A model generated the notes under the pieces. That model was not told the DNA's origin, ran no database searches, and saw only the letters and a program-made list of their open reading frames with translations. The position numbers and the translations under genes were made by a program. Positions 20,222-25,953 of a stretch of DNA of 25,953 nt are shown here, one piece after another. Source of the stretch: Smittium culicis (Eukaryota > Kickxellomycota > Harpellomycetes > Harpellales > Legeriomycetaceae); contig LSSN01004948.1 in NCBI GenBank assembly GCA_001970855.1, positions 1 to 25,953 on the forward strand, written 5' to 3'. Each line of letters starts with the position of its first letter. Position 1 is the stretch's first letter.

Positions 20222-23200
20222 AGTGATTCAAGACTATATGATACGGATATACTTTTATCAATTTCGGTTTAAGGAGCCCTCATATTTAGCTAAGAATTTC
20301 TTGAACATAAAGGAGAATAACATAGATTCATATGATACCAATGAAAGTAAAATAATATTTGTGAAAAGCTAAACTGATTATGCAGAGCTTATAAAAAACC
20401 TTTCTTCAATTGAAAGTGAATATACCTGCACTACGATTACTGATGAAAAATTTAAAGATATAATTCACTATTTTAATAGACTTTTATGAATAAGAAACCA
20501 GTCACCACTACTAATTAAATCATTTCAATCGATGTAAAAAAAGAATAAATTTGCTTTCATTCAAGATAAATAACAAAAGCGGTATCCACAAGTCCAAAAT
20601 ACCACTTTATTCATCGATAAAAAACAAGATATCCTTATATTGTAGATAATAATTAACATTAGCTTTTTATCTGCACCGTATGAGTTCTAATTTACGGATT
20701 TTCAGCAGCCGCTACTCATGAGTAGTAGATCAATCTTCATTGACTGATATATCTTATGTGGAAACGACAAATACTCATCGAATCTGTTAAAAGTTGCTCA
20801 TAGATCAGGAAAGACTTGAATAACTGATTTCCTGCCAGAGACCGGAGAGGTGAACAGAAAACTATAAAATTACTCGAGATATCTAGAAATAAAGTACACA
20901 AATAGCATCATAAGCAAACCTAATCAGGTAACCCATGAAGCTACAGCTCTAACTTTTTTTCAGAAAAATAATACGCCACTAAATCAATTTTTTTCAAAAT
21001 AATATGAGGCTGTCAAATCGAGTAACAGTAGGCTCCACGAGAAGACTCCAGATAACAGAAAAATGGGCATTATATCGCTCTATGTGAGAAGCTCCGAAAA
21101 AAAAATTGGGTCAGTACGAATATTTTTCTAGAAAAGGATCGATATTTCACTCTGAAAGAAGTAAAATATTATGAATTTTTTTCAAATAAGCTACCACTAA
21201 CATTCGTCTTGTAGCGCTGAATGAAAAATATCGATTTATAATGTAAAAAAATTCTGACAGAGGAAAATTCATTATTAATGTGAAATTGAGACATTTTTCA
21301 GAAAAAATGCAGAGAACCTGGTTTCTGTAGAAATATTTTCGCTATCATAAAGAATTCAGATAGATACAGAGAATCCCTGGGCTTATGAAATTGAATTTAA
21401 AGTATGGATCAACAATCAGATATTTCTAATGATCCATACTAAGCATTAAATGTTCTATTTGGATCTGGATAATAATTTCATTAGCATTCTAACCCGAAAA
21501 CCATGCAAGAAATAATTGAATTTTTTGTGAAATAGCAAAATAATAAATTTTTTTGTGACCCGAATAGGAATGTAGCTCAGCTCAAAAATTTCAAAATTTC
21601 ACTTCTGGTTCTATCACTAGTTCGAGAACAAGAGATAAGAAAAATCGTGGTAGATTTTAATGCAAAACTACGTTTATTTTCAATTAAGAGTTTAAGCGCG
21701 ATGAATTTTATGATTTTATTGATCGAAAATAAAGTAATATAAATAAAATCTAAGTATCAAAGCTTAAAATTTGAAGTTTTCAATTAGATTCATTATTTAA
21801 AAAAATTATTCATATGGATATAAAAGATTTAATATTTGACTAATTTTTACTATTTTTTATATTTTGACACTTATTTTTCTAACTTTTAAAACTAAATTTA
21901 AAACTAAAAAAATGCAATATAATTTTAAATATATTTTTATTTTATAATAATTTTTTGGGATTATTAAATTTTTATAAAACTATGGTGATCTAAAAGTTGT
22001 ATACGATTTCAGTTGCTATTGGTATTATATTAATATTTTTTATTTTTATCTTATCGGTAGTGTTTTACTAGCCTTTTCTTCTTTTCTTTTTAAAATAAGG
22101 GACATTGATTTTTATGTTTATCCAATAAAATCAGAGGCTCTTTATATTCGAAGCTTCAAAAAAATAAAATTCACAACATAAATCTAAAAAATAACCACAT
22201 TTTCTTTCATTTTATTAGTTTCTCATCAGTTTATCTTTTGAATGTTAATTTATTTGTAATTATACGTGGGAAAGCTCCAGGAAATATGGTTATTTTGACT
22301 ATCTGCTAATATTGGGAGATTCAAAGGATGTATCCAAATGATACACAACATTAATTTACTTAAGCTGATACATCTTTGGTGCAAGATAAAAGACTATAAG
22401 TCTTATTAAATGTCTAATAAAGTGAAAAATTATTTAGTTAGCCGAATGAATTCATGAAATGTGACTCTTAGGTTATATACGAGCAAGGTTAGAATTATAA
22501 AAGATATGGCTAATAGTTTTATAATAGCAGAGAATCTACAATTGAAGGATTTTATAGCTCCAATTTCAAATCTCGAGTAATTAAATCGGCGCTAATCTAT
22601 AAAGGCTAAGGTTAAATGATATATAAAGCTGAAGAGCTAGAAATTGAAGAATCTGAAATAACGAGCTAATATTTTACTCTCAAAGAACTGTAAATCTAGA
22701 TTTTGAAGCTCTCGAAAAATAAATCAATAAAATTAAACGGGAAAAAATCCTTTCCAGGAACAACAGAACTTGATAAATTCTGTGAATTTATCTTAGTACC
22801 TACTAACTATTAGTATATTCAAAATACTGTCCAATAATATTGGCCTCAACAGATGATACAATATACATCATAAAGAATAAAATTAATTATTTTAGGTATG
22901 GTTTCTCTGTGCATCTAGAAAATAATTAAACATATTCTTATGTAATTTTAAAATACTAATATGCTATCCTGAATCCCTAAATTTGGCTGTAATAAGTAAA
23001 AAAAGACCACCAGATATTCCAGAATAAATATTATCTCAGTGTCTAAAAACCAACACATGTCTCCAGGTAGCGTTCATTCTAATTTTAATCAAAAACAGAA
23101 TATGATTCGAGCAAGGTAACAGTGTAGAATAAATTTTCTTTGCCATATCAAGCGTTAAATATAAATGATATCCCATTTTTTCGCTTTAAGCAGGATAATT

Positions 23201-24330
23201 ATCTATGAGAATAACTTTTTGAAAGCATAGTACAGCTGATTTCCGGACATCCGAGAAAAATGAGTTAATTTTCTGGCTTTCAGTTGGTCATAATAATGGG
23301 AAAGATATGTTTTATATCAATAGATGCTAGCATTTATAGAAATGCAGAAAATTTGGTTCAATCTTCTAAAAATATCATTCATAAAACTATTATGGAATTT
23401 AGATATATTTTCAAGGCCTAGAGAAAATTTCGATTGTCTAATTCATGTTAAATCAGGAAAATATGTTTATTATATAATCCTAAATTGAAAAATCACCTCC
23501 TCAAGATTAAAAAAAATCGATTTTTAATGGATCGGTGGATCAGCGGCGTGACTTAATAATACAAGGTATATAGAGTCTTGTAATTGATATTTTTTTTTTT
23601 CAAAAAAACGATAATCAAGTATAAATTCAGATATTATCACGTTTAACGACGCTATGTATATTGAGATATCAACAAAAATAAATATGTTGCATATGAACTT
23701 ATGTTACTTAATTAAATTGCCAAAATTTATCGAAAAAAAAAGCTATCAAATTCCACTTTTACGAGAATGTGCTGCAAATATATTTAGATAGTCAAGAATA
23801 AAACTAAATTATCATACTTTAGAATAAAATTAAAGCCATATACAGGAAATCGGTTTCTACTTTCGTCATATCCTCAATAGATACCATGCATGTGATAAGT
23901 AGTAATCATGGTTCGGAAAAACCAGATTATCTATTGTAAAATAACCTTGCTAGCAAGATAATTCGAACGCAAGCCATTATTAGTTTCTAAAGAGAAAAAT
24001 ATATACACACATTATATTATTTGATGCCGGTTATATATAAAGAGATTCACTAATTGGCGATTTTAACTTCAAGTGAAAGACGCCAGATGCTTCCATTCAT
24101 CCGAGCTTAGAAATTAGTAGGAACTCTTAAAAGATACTAAGCCTAGTATAATCCTATGTGGAGTATCAATATATGATACGCCATGTTCTCTGATTATCGC
24201 AACGAATACATGGAGTGTCAATCGAGTTTCTAAAAGTTTCTTTTGATTCTAGATATCGTCCAAGCAATTTCTATAAAAAAATTTCGTGACGCTATAGAAT
24301 TTTTTTTCCAAACTACATAAGTACATCCCA
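20222..24330 (+). mobile_element. Heavily decayed region with LTR-retrotransposon-like (gypsy-like) fragments
   Basis: Long plus-strand frames with scattered stops: about 20222-20520 (around NLSSIESEYTCTTITDEKF) and about 20690-21170 (around ITDFLPETGEVNRKL and KPNQVTHEATALTFF). At 21452-21512, YLDLDNNFISILTRK resembles a retropepsin active-site region (usual form LDSGA..NFIS) with the Ser-Gly lost. Near 23283, GHNNGKDMFYIN could be an integrase zinc-finger relic. At 24125-24290, LKRY..YNPMWSINI*YAMFSDYRNE resembles the gypsy integrase segment LxxY...W...xxxALFAYR. The order gag, protease, integrase fits a gypsy element. I could not find the reverse transcriptase, so the assignment stays tentative. 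Confidence 0.35.
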
Positions 24331-24460
24331 AGTCTGATTCTAAATGTATCAACCAAAACTTTATAACGCATCAACCAATTTTTTACAAGTTTCAAAGTTG
24401 ATTCTAATCGACTCAATAGATATTCTAGTATGTTTATGACTCGCTAATAAATTTGCTTAA

Positions 24461-24647
24461 GTCATATCCTGTCCAACTCTTTTTTAAAAAATGAATTTAA
24501 AGATTAGTTAGAATTAAAATTAAGTTGCTGTTCGCTGTTACTTTACTTTATAACACTATCTCAATGATTCTCAGAATTAGAATGCTATTATAGAATACAG
24601 TTACCTATATTTTGAAACTCACTTACTATCTATCGTCCATGAAAGGG
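24461..24647 (+). mobile_element. MITE copy E (diverged)
   Basis: Preceded by TTAA (24457-24460). Shares TGTCCAACTCTTTTTTAAAAAAT near the left (compare GTCCAACACTCTTTAAAAAAAT in copy C), then TTGCTGTT, CAGTT..CTATATTTTG and the right end CCATGAAAGGG. The left terminus is drifted and the right TTAA is displaced by four bases (CAAATTAA). Confidence 0.6.
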
Positions 24648-24722
24648 CAAATTAATTTGATTTAGTTAAATAAAATTTTTTTATCTTATCTATAATAAAA
24701 TCATATTGAATTTTTTATCTAA

Positions 24723-24903
24723 CCTTTTGACGGGAAGTAGACTATTTTTGAGATTTCAAATATAGCCAACTGTGTTTAATTATAATTATTTAATTCTGAG
24801 ATCTAAGAAACATTCGCATATTTTATAATAGCAGTAGAGTATAAACTATTTTTAAATCATAGTATAATAAATATTCTTTTTAAGAGTGTTGTAAAGGAAA
24901 GGG
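24723..24903 (-). mobile_element. MITE copy D (inverted)
   Basis: Same family in reverse orientation. The plus strand reads CTAA then CCTTTTGACGGG, TAGACTATTTTTGA, AAATATAGCCAACT, and closes with AAGAGTGTTGTAAAGGAAAGGG followed by TTAA (24904-24907). These are the reverse complements of the copy C landmarks. 181 bp. Confidence 0.75.
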
Positions 24904-24907
24904 TTAA

Positions 24908-25298
24908 ATTACCGTAATTTTTTTTATAAATAATGAATAGATTAACTAGAATTTATATTGTATTAGATACTAAAAAAACTTTTTAAAATTAGAATCTTAA
25001 AATTTTTATTCAGTAAAAATATTTATTACCATTTACTACTTTTTTATTAAAAAAATAAAATGGAATTAAATAATAAATTATATTAGTATAAAGTATTATA
25101 CTAACTCTTTATTTCGCATTTTATTTGGATAGTCTTTTATTATACTATTATATTTTTGAACCTGTAATGCTTTTTCAAGTTAATGGCGGTGATCGTATTC
25201 ATGCTAGATTCAAGACTTGCAAGCTAGATTTTATATGTTCATTAAATAAATAAGTGGCTATGGTTATATTAAAAAAGAGTTGGTAATGGATGTATTTA
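24908..25298. other. AT-rich spacer between MITE copies
   Basis: No gene or RNA recognised; simple A/T runs. Confidence 0.4.
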
Positions 25299-25487
25299 CC
25301 CTTGTCCGTCCAACGCTCTTTGAAAAAATTAATTTTATGAATCATTTATGATTTAAAAGCAAATATATTATTTGTTGTTATTTTAAAATATACCAATATT
25401 TCTTAAAGCCTCGGAATTAATCGATTTTCACTGGACGCAGTTGGCTATATTTGATGGTCCAAAAATAGTCTGCCTCCGAGGAAAGGG
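25299..25487 (+). mobile_element. MITE copy B
   Basis: CCCTTGTCCGTCCAACGCTC at the left end, GAGGAAAGGG then TTAA (25488-25491) at the right; the left flank is TTTA. Internal landmarks ATACCAATATTTCTTAAAGC, CCTCGGAATT, GTTGGCTATATTTG and AAAAATAGTCTGCC are shared with copy C. 189 bp. Confidence 0.85.
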
Positions 25488-25491
25488 TTAA

Positions 25492-25512
25492 CCCTTTCTG
25501 GGGCCGACGCTA
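25492..25512 (+). repeat. 21-bp leftover between MITE copies B and C
   Basis: CCCTTTCTGGGGCCGACGCTA is flanked by TTAA on both sides. It starts with the family's CCCTTTC terminus but continues GC-rich and unlike the known copies. Probably a terminal remnant of a third, partly deleted element. Confidence 0.5.
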
Positions 25513-25516
25513 TTAA

Positions 25517-25704
25517 CCCTTTCCCGTCCAACACTCTTTAAAAAAATCAATTTTATGATTCGTTTATGATTAATAATGGAAATTACTATTTGCTGTTATT
25601 TTACAACATACCAATACCCCTTAAAGCCTCGGAATTTTAGTAAAGTAATTTGCACAATTGGCTATATTTGGTAGATCAAAAATAGTCTACCGCCCGTGAA
25701 AGAG
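25517..25704 (+). mobile_element. MITE copy C (best preserved)
   Basis: Flanked by intact TTAA on both sides (25513-25516 and 25705-25708). Left end CCCTTTCCCGTCCAAC and right end CGCCCGTGAAAGAG form imperfect inverted repeats. 188 bp, no coding capacity. TTAA duplication and CCCTTT ends point to mobilisation by a piggyBac-type transposase, which is not in the window. Confidence 0.88.
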
Positions 25705-25809
25705 TTAAGCAAATTTAATAATCATAATTGGGCAAGCTTTTTTTATCACTTATTATTGGCCACATTGGTGATAAAATCCAATAGTTAATTAATATACTAA
25801 ATTGATTCA

Positions 25810-25953
25810 TTTTTTTTTTTTTTTTTTGTCTCAGAGAGTTTATTAAACATAATTTAAAAGTATACAAAAACTAATAAAAAAATATTTAAAATGTTAAAAA
25901 AATATTAAACAAATAATTTTTCAACCGACCCCCCTCCGCCGCTCTAGCAGCTC
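25810..25953 (-). other. Apparent 3' end of a polyadenylated or retroposed transcript
   Basis: On the minus strand an AATAAA (25844-25839) is followed 11 bases later by 18 consecutive A (25827-25810). This is the arrangement of a cleaved and polyadenylated mRNA copied into DNA. Between the signal and the window edge the sequence rises in GC (25921-25953), and one minus frame ends ..ELLERRRGVG then TGA. It could be a LINE or SINE end, a processed pseudogene, or the 3' UTR of a gene beyond the edge with a chance A tract. Confidence 0.35.

Noticed and set aside
23902..23923. GGTTCGGAAAAACC as a tRNA B box and T-arm
   Set aside because: The hairpin is neat but the B-box consensus is broken, and no A box or acceptor stem could be found.

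Overview
The window looks like eukaryotic nuclear DNA that is very AT-rich. Genes are sparse and broken by short introns (71-342 bp, nearly all GT..AG), and long stretches are filled with decayed transposons. A fungal-type dihydroxyacetone kinase, a compact Bin3-type methyltransferase, stress-type promoter words and LINE/LTR debris suggest an AT-rich early-diverging fungus. The lineage is inferred and I cannot place it further.

Genes, left to right. (1) 1-1056, minus: the N-terminal half of a dihydroxyacetone kinase, cut by the window edge, with three exons. (2) 3392-6607, plus: an eight-exon COP1-type E3 ubiquitin ligase (RING, helical/coiled-coil linker, C-terminal WD40), 777 aa once joined. 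(3) 7352-8354, minus, tail to tail with COP1: a four-exon FAM72 homologue of 154 aa; it has no long single ORF and appears only when introns are spliced out by eye. (4) about 11247-11803, plus: a broken GNAT (YhbS-like) acetyltransferase. (5) 12075-13177, minus: a three-exon Bin3/MePCE-type RNA 5'-phosphate methyltransferase of 307 aa.

The right half (about 15.1-24.4 kb) is transposon territory. At 15151-15280 there are thirteen 10-bp units in perfect register, each ending in or near GAA. A five-unit heat-shock element and a TATA box follow, possibly inside a TGTTA..TAACA-bounded solo LTR. Next come a decayed LINE (endonuclease, reverse transcriptase, thumb and C-terminal relics; about 16.6-19.9 kb) and a more decayed region with LTR-retrotransposon-like protein fragments (about 20.2-24.3 kb). 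Five copies of a 181-190 bp TTAA-flanked MITE family with CCCTTT-type ends, which resemble piggyBac ends, lie at 1.4 kb and clustered at 24.5-25.7 kb. At the right edge a minus-strand AATAAA followed by an 18-base A tract looks like the 3' end of a retroposed or polyadenylated transcript.

The genes do not form an operon or an obvious pathway: they are housekeeping or regulatory functions (glycerone metabolism, ubiquitination, a UNG-linked factor family, RNA capping). I see no convincing wholly new system. The most notable items are the COP1 and FAM72 pair, the GC-AG intron in COP1, the phased GAA array with its heat-shock element, and the MITE family.
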